Shown: positions 16,391-23,332, numbered from the stretch's first letter. The stretch: DNA of 30,954 nt from DASWED01 sp036394995 (GCA_036394995.1 DASWED010000003.1:1-30954), one strand, 5' to 3'. Notes: generated by a model from the sequence alone, not told the origin. Program-made: numbers and translations.

Positions 16391-16749
16391 CCCGAACACC
16401 TCGTGGTTCCGGACGAGACGCCCGACGAGCTTCCCGTCGAACCCCCGGACGATCCTCCGCCCACGTAGATCACGTGAACCTGCGGCGCGGAAGGAGCAGC
16501 CTGTGGGGCATCGTGGGTGACGACGATCCGGCGGATGATCCGGTGGACCTGGATGACCTTCCGGTGGGGCCGGGGGGTGGCGCTCGTCGCCGACACCGGC
16601 TTCGGGGTCAGGCCGATCGCCACCCAGGAGGCCAGGAAGCTCGCGCTCGCGCCGACCCAGGCGAATGCCCGGAGCGAACCCTTCGAGGCCCGAGCCTTCC
16701 TCCGGCGCGGGGGATGTGCCGGTTCGGGTCGTGACGCCTCAGTCGTCAT
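16384..16749 (-). CDS. Small single-helix membrane protein of unknown function
   Basis: 121 residues from ATG 16749 with GGAGG 5 bases upstream. A basic N-terminus (1-27) is followed by one membrane segment (about 28-48), then a basic, histidine-rich strand-like segment RPHRKVIQVHRIIRRIVVTH (about 60-79), and a Gly/Ser/Thr-rich end with VHVIYVGGGSSGGSTG and two terminal cysteines (118, 121). I recognise no domain. The layout repeats that of the gene just upstream (helix, basic V/I-rich strand with His, GGGSGGS tail), so the two are probably paralogs. It overlaps that gene by 11 bases and apbE by 7, so translation is coupled. A role in the flavin/heme electron-transfer unit is inferred from context. 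Confidence 0.7.
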   Translation of the reverse strand: MTTEASRPEPAHPPRRRKARASKGSLRAFAWVGASASFLASWVAIGLTPKPVSATSATPRPHRKVIQVHRIIRRIVVTHDAPQAAPSAPQVHVIYVGGGSSGGSTGSSSGVSSGTTRCSGC

Positions 16750-17161
16750 CGGCCCCTCCGAACTCGTGCGTGCCCCCGTTGTTCGCGGTGCCCTCCTGGG
16801 ACGTCCCTTCCTGCTCGGGCTCGTGGTCCTCGGACCCCTCGCTCTCACCGGAGCTGCTGTGACCGGTGCTTCCCGTGGAGGAGCCGCTGCCGCCGCTCCC
16901 GCCGCCCGAGAGGTGACGGACGATCGTGACGGCCTGCCGGGCGCCACCGGGCATCTGGGCCGCCTTGGCCCTCCGGTGGATGGTCACCGTCTTCGTGATG
17001 GTCTTCACGATGGGGTTGCCCTTCGACGCTCCGAGCGCGCCGGGGCCGGAGGGGCTGCCCGCCGCGCCGACGATGCCGAGGTTGATGGTCAGGGCCACCA
17101 GCCCGGCGACGATCGCGGTCACCAGGCCTCCGGCCAGAGTCAACGCCGATCGCTTCGTCAT
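16739..17161 (-). CDS. Small single-helix membrane protein, acidic Ser/Gly tail, unknown function
   Basis: 140 residues from ATG 17161, after a GGAAGGAGG stretch about 9 bases upstream. One N-terminal helix (about 6-33) serves as anchor or signal. It is followed by NPIVKTITKTVTIHRRAKA (about 49-67), AVTIVRHLSGGGSGGSGSS (about 77-96) and a strongly acidic, Ser/Gly-rich disordered tail ending in DDD. No catalytic motif or known domain is seen. LGAS near 43 is not a convincing FMN-attachment site because the residue before GA is Leu instead of Ser/Thr. It is the first gene of the four-gene operon and is divergent from a two-component system, which probably regulates it. Confidence 0.7.
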   Translation of the reverse strand: MTKRSALTLAGGLVTAIVAGLVALTINLGIVGAAGSPSGPGALGASKGNPIVKTITKTVTIHRRAKAAQMPGGARQAVTIVRHLSGGGSGGSGSSTGSTGHSSSGESEGSEDHEPEQEGTSQEGTANNGGTHEFGGADDD

Positions 17162-17238
17162 CCTCGTGCCTCCTTCCGTACCCGTCGGGCTCGTTCGGTG
17201 CGGTCTCCTCGTCGGACCGTGAGCCCAAGGTACGCAGC

Positions 17239-17257
17239 GGCCGGTTCGAGCCCGGCC
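17239..17257. promoter_or_regulatory. Inverted repeat next to the promoter of the small-protein/apbE operon
   Basis: GGCCGG (17239-17244) and CCGGCC (17252-17257) flank 7 bases. On the minus strand a TANNNT box (TACCTT, 17232-17227) follows directly, so the dyad would cover the -35/spacer region of the leftward promoter. Function is a guess; such palindromes are common at this GC content. Confidence 0.25.
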
Positions 17258-17311
17258 AATGGTCGGTGAGCGGGGAGGTAAATCGGCCCGGATGGGGCGC
17301 CGTTCTCGAAC

Positions 17312-17317
17312 TACCGT
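17312..17317 (+). promoter_or_regulatory. Candidate -10 box (TACCGT) of a leaderless response-regulator transcript
   Basis: TACCGT ends 6 bases before GTG 17324, and no Shine-Dalgarno precedes that start. The geometry fits a leaderless mRNA, as proposed for tdh and gcdH. No clear -35 box is visible. Confidence 0.35.
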
Positions 17318-17323
17318 GAGATC

Positions 17324-18016
17324 GTGCGAGGCATGCTGGTGCTGGTCGAGGACGAGGACGCCATCGTCCGGCCGCTCACGTCCGCGCTGGAACGCGAGGG
17401 GTACGTGGTGCTGCGGTTCGCCTCGGCCGAGGACGCGCTCCCGGTGATCCGGGAGTCACGCCCCCGGATGGTGATCCTCGATCTCGGGCTCCCCGGGATG
17501 TCAGGCCTCGACGCGCTGCGGGACCTCCGGAGCGACTCCGAGGTCCCGGTCCTCATCCTCACGGCGCGGGGGCTCGAGGAGGACCGGGTGGCCGGGCTGG
17601 AGGCCGGCGCCGACGACTACCTGCCGAAGCCGTTCGGCTCCGCGGAACTCGTGGCCAGGGTCCGGGCCATCCTGCGACGGGTGTCCCGCCCTGCGCCCGC
17701 ACGGACCCTCCGGATCGGCGACCTCGAGGTGGACCCCACCCGACGTGAGGTCCGGCGGGGCGGAGAGCGGGTGTCGCTCACAGCCCGGGAGTTCGATCTC
17801 CTGGCCTGCCTGGCCGCTCGCAGCCCCGCGACGGTCTCCCGCCGCCAGCTGATGACCGAGGTGTGGGACACGCACTGGAGCGGATCCACGAAGACGCTGG
17901 ACGTCCACATGGCCCAGCTCCGGCGCAAGGTGGAACCGGACCCGGCGCGCCCGCGGTACCTGCACACGGTCCGGGGCGTGGGCTACGCGGCGAGATTCGC
18001 ATGCGCAGACGGCTGA
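17324..18016 (+). CDS. OmpR/PhoB-family response regulator
   Basis: 230 residues from GTG 17324 (ATG 17333 is a possible shorter start). The receiver (about 4-118) has the acidic cluster VEDED near 8-12, phospho-aspartate D53 in VILDLGLPG, T80 in LILTARG and K102 in YLPKPF. The winged-helix DNA-binding domain (about 130-225) has LTAREFDLLACLA, the TLDVHMAQLRRKVEPD recognition helix and the YLHTVRGVGYAA wing. It overlaps the kinase gene by 16 bases, so the two form one translational unit. Being divergent from the small-protein/apbE/ferric-reductase operon, that operon is its most likely target. Confidence 0.94.
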   Translation: MRGMLVLVEDEDAIVRPLTSALEREGYVVLRFASAEDALPVIRESRPRMVILDLGLPGMSGLDALRDLRSDSEVPVLILTARGLEEDRVAGLEAGADDYLPKPFGSAELVARVRAILRRVSRPAPARTLRIGDLEVDPTRREVRRGGERVSLTAREFDLLACLAARSPATVSRRQLMTEVWDTHWSGSTKTLDVHMAQLRRKVEPDPARPRYLHTVRGVGYAARFACADG

Positions 18017-19440
18017 TCCTCGGCGCCGTCTACCTGCTGATCATCGTGGTCGTGGGGCTGTCGGTCCCGTTCGCCGTCACCCTGGAGCGGCGCCTGACCT
18101 CCGAGCTGGGCGGCCGGGTGGAGGCCGAGGCCTTCACGGTGGGGGCGAACGTGGAGGATCTCCTGGAGGCGCCCGGCCACCCCGGGCTCCAGTCCTACGC
18201 CGTCCGGGTGGCCGGGCGGATCGGCGGTCGGGTGCTGGTGACCGACGGCGCCGGGGTGCTGCTGGCCGATTCCCTGCAGCCTCCGGGAGCCCGGCCCCCG
18301 AGCTACGCCAGCCGGCCGGAGATCGCGAGCGCGCTGGCCGGGGTCCCGATCTGGGAGGTCCGGCACAGCGACACGCTGAACGAGGACCTGCTGGTGAGCG
18401 CGGTGCCCGTGGAGCACGGCGGTGGAGTGATCGGGGCCGTCCGGATCTCCTATCCGATGGCCGAGGTGGCCGCGGCGGCCCACCGGGCCCGGCTGTTCCT
18501 CGCGGCCATCGGGGCGGTGACCCTCCTGATCGGGCTGGTGTTCGCGTGGCTGCTGGCCCGGTGGGTCACCCGGCCGCTGGCCGAGACCGCGCGGGTGGCG
18601 CGCCGCATCGCGGACGGGGACCTCGAGGCGCGGGCCCCGGTGGTCGGCCCGCCGGAGGTCCGGGAGGTGGCCGGCGACCTCAACGTGATGACGGATCGCC
18701 TGGCCGACCTGGTCCGTGCCAACCGGGAGTTCGCCGCGAACGCCTCCCACCAGCTGCGAACGCCGCTCACCGCCCTGCAGCTGTCCCTCGAGGAGGCGCT
18801 CGCCGGCGACGACCCCCGCGGTGAGGTCGAGCATGCCCTGGCGGAGACGGCCCGGCTGGGGAGGATCGTGGATGCCCTGCTGGCGCTGGGGCGCCCCACC
18901 CGATCCCCGGCGATCGGGGTGTCGGCCGGGGAGGCGGCCGGGGCCGTCGCGGCCGCCGTCCGCCGGCGCCGTCCCGGGCTGGAGGTGGACGTCACCGGGG
19001 ACGAGACCGTTCTCGCTGACCCCGAGCGCCTGCGCGAGGTCCTCGGCAACCTCGTGGACAACGCGGGACGGTTCGCCCGGTCCCGGGTGGTGGTGTCGGT
19101 GCGCCGGGAAGGGGACGGCTTCCGGATCTCGGTCGAGGACGACGGCCCCGGAATTCCGGAGGAGGAGCGCGCACGGGTCTTCGACCGCTTCGCCAGGGGC
19201 AGGGTCCCCGGGGGGTCCGGGGCCGGGCTGGGCCTGGCCGTGGCCCGAGAACTGGCCGCGGCGGACGGGGCCACGATCTCGCTCGATGACACGCCGCTCG
19301 GGGGGGCCTGCTTCGTCGTTCGGTATCCGCTCGGGCACGACGCCGGGTTGCCTCGGCCGGATGGGGCCGGAAGTCCCGCCGGGACAGCGCCGGTTGTCCG
19401 TGCCCACGGAGGGGCGATCGGCGGAACGTCTCGCGAATGA
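18001..19440 (+). CDS. Membrane sensor histidine kinase (HAMP type)
   Basis: 479 residues from ATG 18001. Helix 1 is at about 5-26, an external sensor domain of some 135 residues follows (about 28-163), and helix 2 lies at about 164-186. HAMP spans about 187-240 (WVTRPLAETARVARRIADGD). The HisKA helix carries H250 in NASHQLRTPLTAL. The ATPase domain shows NLVDNAGRFA, DDGPGIP, FDRFARG and SGAGLGLAVARELA. The sensor segment has no cysteine or obvious metal site, so the signal cannot be read. It ends with a Gly/Pro-rich tail. The stop overlaps the start of a short cupredoxin-like relic (ATGA), suggesting that a copper protein once belonged to this operon. Confidence 0.93.
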   Translation: MRRRLILGAVYLLIIVVVGLSVPFAVTLERRLTSELGGRVEAEAFTVGANVEDLLEAPGHPGLQSYAVRVAGRIGGRVLVTDGAGVLLADSLQPPGARPPSYASRPEIASALAGVPIWEVRHSDTLNEDLLVSAVPVEHGGGVIGAVRISYPMAEVAAAAHRARLFLAAIGAVTLLIGLVFAWLLARWVTRPLAETARVARRIADGDLEARAPVVGPPEVREVAGDLNVMTDRLADLVRANREFAANASHQLRTPLTALQLSLEEALAGDDPRGEVEHALAETARLGRIVDALLALGRPTRSPAIGVSAGEAAGAVAAAVRRRRPGLEVDVTGDETVLADPERLREVLGNLVDNAGRFARSRVVVSVRREGDGFRISVEDDGPGIPEEERARVFDRFARGRVPGGSGAGLGLAVARELAAADGATISLDDTPLGGACFVVRYPLGHDAGLPRPDGAGSPAGTAPVVRAHGGAIGGTSRE

Positions 19441-19535
19441 GCCACGGGATGGCCGGCGGCACCGAAGCGAGGAGGTCGTGCAACGTGGCCGGGCACTACA
19501 TCGCCGGCATGCGGACGGACTTCACGGTCTCGTGA
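19437..19535 (+). pseudogene. C-terminal relic of a cupredoxin gene
   Basis: A 32-codon frame begins with an ATG overlapping the kinase stop (ATGA) and ends at TGA 19533-19535. Residues 15 onward read C-N-V-A-G-H-Y-I-A-G-M-R-T-D-F-T-V-S. This repeats the copper-binding end of the intact cupredoxin at 13948 (CNVPEHYGAGMYTGFTIT): the same C-x4-H-x4-M spacing and the same TxFT ending. The rest of a cupredoxin (the first ligand histidine and most strands) is missing. It cannot bind copper on its own and is best read as what remains after a deletion that fused the kinase end to the cupredoxin tail. Its last 14 bases overlap the sigma gene end. Confidence 0.62.
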
Positions 19536-20796
19536 GGCCGGAGGCGGCAACCTCCGAGAGCCGGCGTTCGAGGAACCGGCGCTCGGCGGGGTTCGCGGCG
19601 AGGTCGAGGGCCCGGGCGTAGGCCAGGGCGGCCTCCTCCCGGCGGCCGAGCCTCCGGAGCAGGTCGGCCCGGGCCGAGTGGAACAGGTGATAGCCGTCCA
19701 GGTCCGGGTGGAGCGCGTCGAGGAGCGGCAGCGCCACGGCCGGCCCGTCGGCCATGGCCACCGCCACGGCGCGGTTCAGCGACACCACCGGCGAGGGCTG
19801 CATGCGCTCCAGGGCGGCGTACAGGGCCGCGATCTGGGGCCAGTCGGTGTCCTCCGGCCGGGGAGCCTGGGCGTGCAGGGCCGCGACCGCCGCCTGGACC
19901 TGGTACGGGCCGGGCCGCCGGTGGGCCATGGCCCGATCCAGCACCGCGCACCCCTCGTCGATCTCCTCGTGGTCCCATCGCGACCGGTCCTGGTCCTCGA
20001 GCAGGACCAGCTCGCCCTCGCCGTCCACCCGCGCCGCCCTGCGGGAGTTCTGCAGGAGCATGAGCGCGAGGAGGCCGAGCGCCTCCGGTTCGTTCGGCAT
20101 CAGCGAGGCCAGGACCCGGGCCAGCCAGATGGCCTCGTCACACAGCTCGTGGCGGACCAGGGGACCCTCCGTGGAGGTGTAGCCCTCGTTGAACACGAGG
20201 TACAGGACCGCCAGCACGGCGGGGACGCGATCGGGGAGCAGCTCGTCGGGCGGCACGCGGTATGGGATCGCGGCGTCCCGGATCTTCCGCTTGGCCCGGA
20301 CCAGGCGCTGGGCGATGGTGGGCTCGGAGACCAGGAAGGCCCGCGCGATCTCGCGGGTGGAGAGGCCGCCCAGGGTCCGCAGCGTGAGCGCGACCCGGGC
20401 CTCGAGTGCCAGCGCCGGGTGGCAGCACGTGAAGATCAGCCGGAGGCGGTCGTCCGCCAGGCCGTGGAGCATGCCCTCCCCCTCTTCGGGGCCGCCACCC
20501 ATCGCGGCCAGCTCATGCTGCGTCCGGATCAGCTCGACCTTGTCGCGGGCCATCCGTTCCCGGCGGATGCGGTCGATGGCGCGGTTGCGGGCGGCCGTGG
20601 TGATCCATGCGCCCGGGTTGTCGGGGACGCCGTCGCGCCGCCACCGCTCCAGGGCGGTGGCGAACGCCTCCTGGACGGCCTCCTCGGCCAGGTCGAAGTC
20701 GCGGAGCACGCGGATGAGGGTCGCCAGCACCCGCCCCTGCTCCCGTCGGAACAGGCGTTCGACGACCCTCCGCGCGTCGTCGCCCTGCGAGTCCGT
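19522..20796 (-). CDS. ECF42-type RNA polymerase sigma factor with C-terminal TPR-like domain
   Basis: About 424 residues. Region 2 (RRVVERLFRREQGRVLATLI, VPDNPGAWITTAARNRAIDR), region 4 (LGGLSTREIARAFLVSEPTI, AQRLVRAKRKIRDA) and a long helical C-terminal domain (YLVFNEGYTST, then tetratricopeptide-like repeats with SLNRAVAVAMADGPAVAL) are those of the ECF42 group, which lacks a classical anti-sigma factor and is linked to DGPF/YCII proteins. The YCII gene lies directly upstream. The start is unresolved: between the YCII stop and region 2 the frame has no ATG, GTG or TTG. The end given here is an ACG at 20796-20794; GTA 20811 is the other candidate. The first canonical start, GTG 20730, would delete part of region 2. 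Confidence 0.85.
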   Translation of the reverse strand, partial: TDSQGDDARRVVERLFRREQGRVLATLIRVLRDFDLAEEAVQEAFATALERWRRDGVPDNPGAWITTAARNRAIDRIRRERMARDKVELIRTQHELAAMGGGPEEGEGMLHGLADDRLRLIFTCCHPALALEARVALTLRTLGGLSTREIARAFLVSEPTIAQRLVRAKRKIRDAAIPYRVPPDELLPDRVPAVLAVLYLVFNEGYTSTEGPLVRHELCDEAIWLARVLASLMPNEPEALGLLALMLLQNSRRAARVDGEGELVLLEDQDRSRWDHEEIDEGCAVLDRAMAHRRPGPYQVQAAVAALHAQAPRPEDTDWPQIAALYAALERMQPSPVVSLNRAVAVAMADGPAVALPLLDALHPDLDGYHLFHSARADLLRRLGRREEAALAYARALDLAANPAERRFLERRLSEVAASGLTRP

Positions 20797-20807
20797 GGTG
20801 TCCCCGC

Positions 20808-21179
20808 CTACTGCTTCGGAGCCCCGGTCTCGTCGAACTCCATCACCGGGCGGACCTCCACCGAGCCGTGCCTCGCGGCGGGCAGCCGGGACGCCGCCTC
20901 GATGGCCTGGTCCAGGTTCTCGCACTCGATCAGGTAGTAGCCGCCGAGCTGCTCCTTGGTCTCCGCGAACGGCCCGTCCGTGGCGAGCGTCTCGCCGCCC
21001 TGGACCCGGACGGTGGTGGCCGTGGAGGTCGGGTGCAGCGCGTCGCCGCCCAGCATCCAGCCCTGGTCCTGCAGCCACTGGGTGTACGCGGCGTACTCCT
21101 GGACCTCCGCGCCCGTCTCCTCCGGCGATGCGCTCGACCACGCGGTCTCGTCCCCGTAGATCAGCAGCAGGTACTTCAT
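20808..21179 (-). CDS. YCII/DGPF-family protein, ECF42 partner
   Basis: 123 residues from ATG 21179 with AAGGGAGG upstream. The fold is a dimeric alpha-beta barrel. MKYLLLIYGDETAW opens the protein and DGPFAETKEQLGGYYLIECE carries the DGPF motif that names the group, followed by ARHGSVEVRPVMEF. Genes of this family sit next to ECF42 sigma factors in many bacteria and are their main regulated targets. The biochemical function is not established. The stop lies about a dozen bases before the earliest plausible sigma start, so the sigma gene is read from this transcript. A matching promoter lies upstream at 21255-21229. Confidence 0.9.
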   Translation of the reverse strand: MKYLLLIYGDETAWSSASPEETGAEVQEYAAYTQWLQDQGWMLGGDALHPTSTATTVRVQGGETLATDGPFAETKEQLGGYYLIECENLDQAIEAASRLPAARHGSVEVRPVMEFDETGAPKQ

Positions 21180-21228
21180 GCCAGCCTCCCTTCGCCCGCG
21201 GCCCCCTGATGGCCGCGCTCACCATACC

Positions 21229-21255
21229 GACGAACACGGACACGGTTTCTCGACA
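21229..21255 (-). promoter_or_regulatory. Candidate ECF42 promoter of the DGPF-sigma operon
   Basis: On the minus strand TGTCGA (21255-21250) is followed after 17 bases by CGTC (21232-21229), about 50 bases before the YCII start. As I recall, the ECF42 target motif described in Streptomyces is TGTCGA at -35 and CG(A/T)C at -10, which this matches. It supports self-activation of the operon. The spacing and match are seen; use by this sigma factor is inferred. Confidence 0.6.
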
Positions 21256-21316
21256 GGCGGGTGCGACACGCTGGACCTCGCCGAGCCGCGTGCGATGGGC
21301 GGACCTGCTCACGAAG

Positions 21317-21322
21317 TACGCT
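21317..21322 (+). promoter_or_regulatory. Candidate -10 box (TACGCT) of a leaderless gcdH transcript
   Basis: TACGCT is followed by 7 bases and the GTG start at 21330, exactly as before tdh (2648-2661). No Shine-Dalgarno precedes the GTG. The -35 region is not recognisable. Confidence 0.42.
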
Positions 21323-21329
21323 ACGGCTC

Positions 21330-22502
21330 GTGGCGAATCGGGCGCTCGACCCCTACGACTTCCTGGACGTCGACGCGCTGCTCTCCGACGAGGAGCGGGA
21401 CGTCCGGGACACGGTTCGGCGGTTCGTCCGCGACCGGGTGCTGCCGGGGATCGCCGAGTGGTTCGAAGAGGGCCGCTTCCCGAAGGAGGTCGCCACGGAG
21501 CTCGGGTCGCTGGGGCTCCTGGGGATGCACCTGGACGGGTACGGGTGCGCCGGGGCCAGCGCCGTGGAGTACGGCCTGGCCTGCCTGGAGCTCGAGGCCG
21601 GGGACTCCGGGTTCCGGTCGTTCGTGTCGGTGCAGGGGTCGCTCGCGATGTTCCCCATCCACGTGTATGGCAGCGAGGAGCAGAAGCAGCGGTGGCTCCC
21701 GCCCATGGCCGCGGGGAACCTGATCGGGTGCTTCGGGCTCACCGAACCGGACTCCGGCTCGGACCCCGGGTCCATGCGAACGTGGGCCAAGCGCGACGGC
21801 GACGACTGGGTGCTCACCGGCACCAAGATGTGGATCACGAACGGCGGGATCGCCGACGTGGCAGTGGTGTGGGCCCGGACCGACGACGGCGTCCGCGGGT
21901 TCATCGTCCCCACCGACACCCCGGGGTTCTCCACCAAGGACGTGGCGAAGAAGCTCTCGCTCCGGGCCAGCGTGACCTCGGAGCTGATCCTGGACGGGGT
22001 CCGGCTCCCCTCGGACGCCGTGCTCCCCGGCGTGACCGGGCTGAAGGGCCCGCTGTCCTGCCTCAGCGAGGCCCGGTACGGGATCGTGTGGGGGGCCATG
22101 GGCGCCGCCCGGGCCTGCTTCGAGGCCGCGCTCGAGTACTCGAAGACCCGCGAGCAGTTCGGCCGGCCCATCGGTGCCTTCCAGCTGACCCAGCAGAAGC
22201 TGGCGAACATGCTCGTCGAGCTGAACAAGGGCGTCCTGCTGGCGCTCCATCTGGGGCGGATGAAGGACGCGCATACGCTCCGCCCGGAGCAGGTCAGCGT
22301 GGGCAAGCTGAACAACGTCCGGGAGGCGCTGGCCATCGCCCGGGAGGCCCGCACGATCCTGGGCGCGAACGGGATCACGCTCGAGTACCCGGTCCTCCGC
22401 CATGCCAACAACCTGGAGTCCGTGCTGACCTACGAGGGCACGTCCGAGGTCCACTCGCTGGTCCTGGGCGAGGCCATCACCGGCCACCGCGCGTTCACCT
22501 GA
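21330..22502 (+). CDS. gcdH: Glutaryl-CoA dehydrogenase
   Basis: 390 residues from GTG 21330. It is an acyl-CoA dehydrogenase (FAD) that converts glutaryl-CoA to crotonyl-CoA and CO2. Beyond the general family motifs (FGLTEPDSGSDP, WITNGGIADVAVVWAR) it has the features of the glutaryl-specific branch. G-F-R-S-F-V-S-V-Q-G-S-L contains the arginine and serine (R96, S100) equivalent to human R94 and S98, which hold the distal carboxylate. The catalytic base is E369 in TYEGTSEVHSLVLGEAITG. The RYGIVWGAMGAA and EQFGRPIGAFQLTQQKLA stretches also match closely. It leads an operon with a crotonase 2 bases downstream and a RidA-like gene, fitting lysine, tryptophan or aromatic degradation through glutaryl-CoA. 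Confidence 0.92.
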   Translation: MANRALDPYDFLDVDALLSDEERDVRDTVRRFVRDRVLPGIAEWFEEGRFPKEVATELGSLGLLGMHLDGYGCAGASAVEYGLACLELEAGDSGFRSFVSVQGSLAMFPIHVYGSEEQKQRWLPPMAAGNLIGCFGLTEPDSGSDPGSMRTWAKRDGDDWVLTGTKMWITNGGIADVAVVWARTDDGVRGFIVPTDTPGFSTKDVAKKLSLRASVTSELILDGVRLPSDAVLPGVTGLKGPLSCLSEARYGIVWGAMGAARACFEAALEYSKTREQFGRPIGAFQLTQQKLANMLVELNKGVLLALHLGRMKDAHTLRPEQVSVGKLNNVREALAIAREARTILGANGITLEYPVLRHANNLESVLTYEGTSEVHSLVLGEAITGHRAFT

Positions 22503-22504
22503 TC

Positions 22505-23332
22505 ATGTCGCCATTTCGTGCCTCCGCAGCGTTCACCGAGGACTGGAAGCATTTCGACTTCGGCATCGCCGACGGCATCGCCACCGTCACCCTGAACCGG
22601 CCGGAGAAGCTGAACGCCCTCACGCTCGACGTGTACGCCGACCTCCGCGACCTGTTCACCGAGCTGCCCCACCGCGACGACGTCCGTGTCGCGATCATCA
22701 CGGGCACCGGCAAGGGATTCTGTTCCGGCGGCGACGTCCACGAGATCATCGGCACCCTGCTGGGCCAGGACGTCCACGACACGATGGAGTTCACCCGCAT
22801 GACGGCGTCGGTGGTCCAGCGGATCCGGGAGTGTCCCCTGCCCGTCATCGCCGCGGTGAACGGGGTGGCCGCGGGTGCGGGCGCCGTCATCGCCCTGGCC
22901 GCGGACTTCCGGCTGCTGGGCCGGGCGGGGTGCTTCGAGTTCCTGTTCACGAAGGTGGGGCTGGCCGGGGCCGACATGGGCGCGGCCTATCTCCTTCCCC
23001 GGATCGTCGGGCTGGGGCGGGCCACGGAGCTGCTGATGCTCGGGCACCGCACGGACGCCGACGAGGCCTGCACCATCGGCCTGGCTCACGCCGTGGTGGA
23101 GGACGAGCGGCTCATGGACGAGGCCCGCGACCTGGCCGGCAGGCTCAGCGAGGGACCGGCCTCCGCGTACGCGACCACCAAGCTCCTGCTGGCCCGGGAA
23201 CAGGACATCGACCTGGCCAGCGCCCTGGAGCTGGAGGCGGCGGCCCAGGCCCTGCTGATGCGGAGCGCCGACCACGCCGAGTTCTACCGTTCGCTGCGGG
23301 AGAAGCGCCCGCCCGAGTGGACCGGGCGGTGA
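22505..23332 (+). CDS. Crotonase-fold enoyl-CoA hydratase/isomerase family protein
   Basis: 275 residues from ATG 22505, two bases after gcdH. The crotonase fold is clear: VTLNRPEKLNALTL, the oxyanion-hole loop GKGFCSGGDVHEI (about 70-81) and NGVAAGAGAVIALAADFRLL. However, the two glutamates of classical hydratases (rat E144 and E164) fall on V128 and F148. An aspartate remains in GLAGADMG (D157), near the aspartate used by some isomerases and other crotonase-fold enzymes. A plain crotonyl-CoA hydratase activity is therefore doubtful despite the location next to gcdH. An isomerase, lyase or thioesterase is possible. The stop overlaps the next gene (GTGA). Confidence 0.85.
   Translation: MSPFRASAAFTEDWKHFDFGIADGIATVTLNRPEKLNALTLDVYADLRDLFTELPHRDDVRVAIITGTGKGFCSGGDVHEIIGTLLGQDVHDTMEFTRMTASVVQRIRECPLPVIAAVNGVAAGAGAVIALAADFRLLGRAGCFEFLFTKVGLAGADMGAAYLLPRIVGLGRATELLMLGHRTDADEACTIGLAHAVVEDERLMDEARDLAGRLSEGPASAYATTKLLLAREQDIDLASALELEAAAQALLMRSADHAEFYRSLREKRPPEWTGR

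Noticed and set aside
17033..17041. LGAS in the first small membrane protein as an FMN-attachment motif
   Set aside because: The usual motif needs Ser or Thr before GA and an upstream Asp; Leu is found here and no FMN-binding fold surrounds it.
20189..22504. Long plus-strand frame leading into the crotonase gene as if it were one 1047-residue protein
   Set aside because: Only the part from 22505 is homologous to a known family; the rest is antisense to the sigma and YCII genes or out of frame with gcdH.
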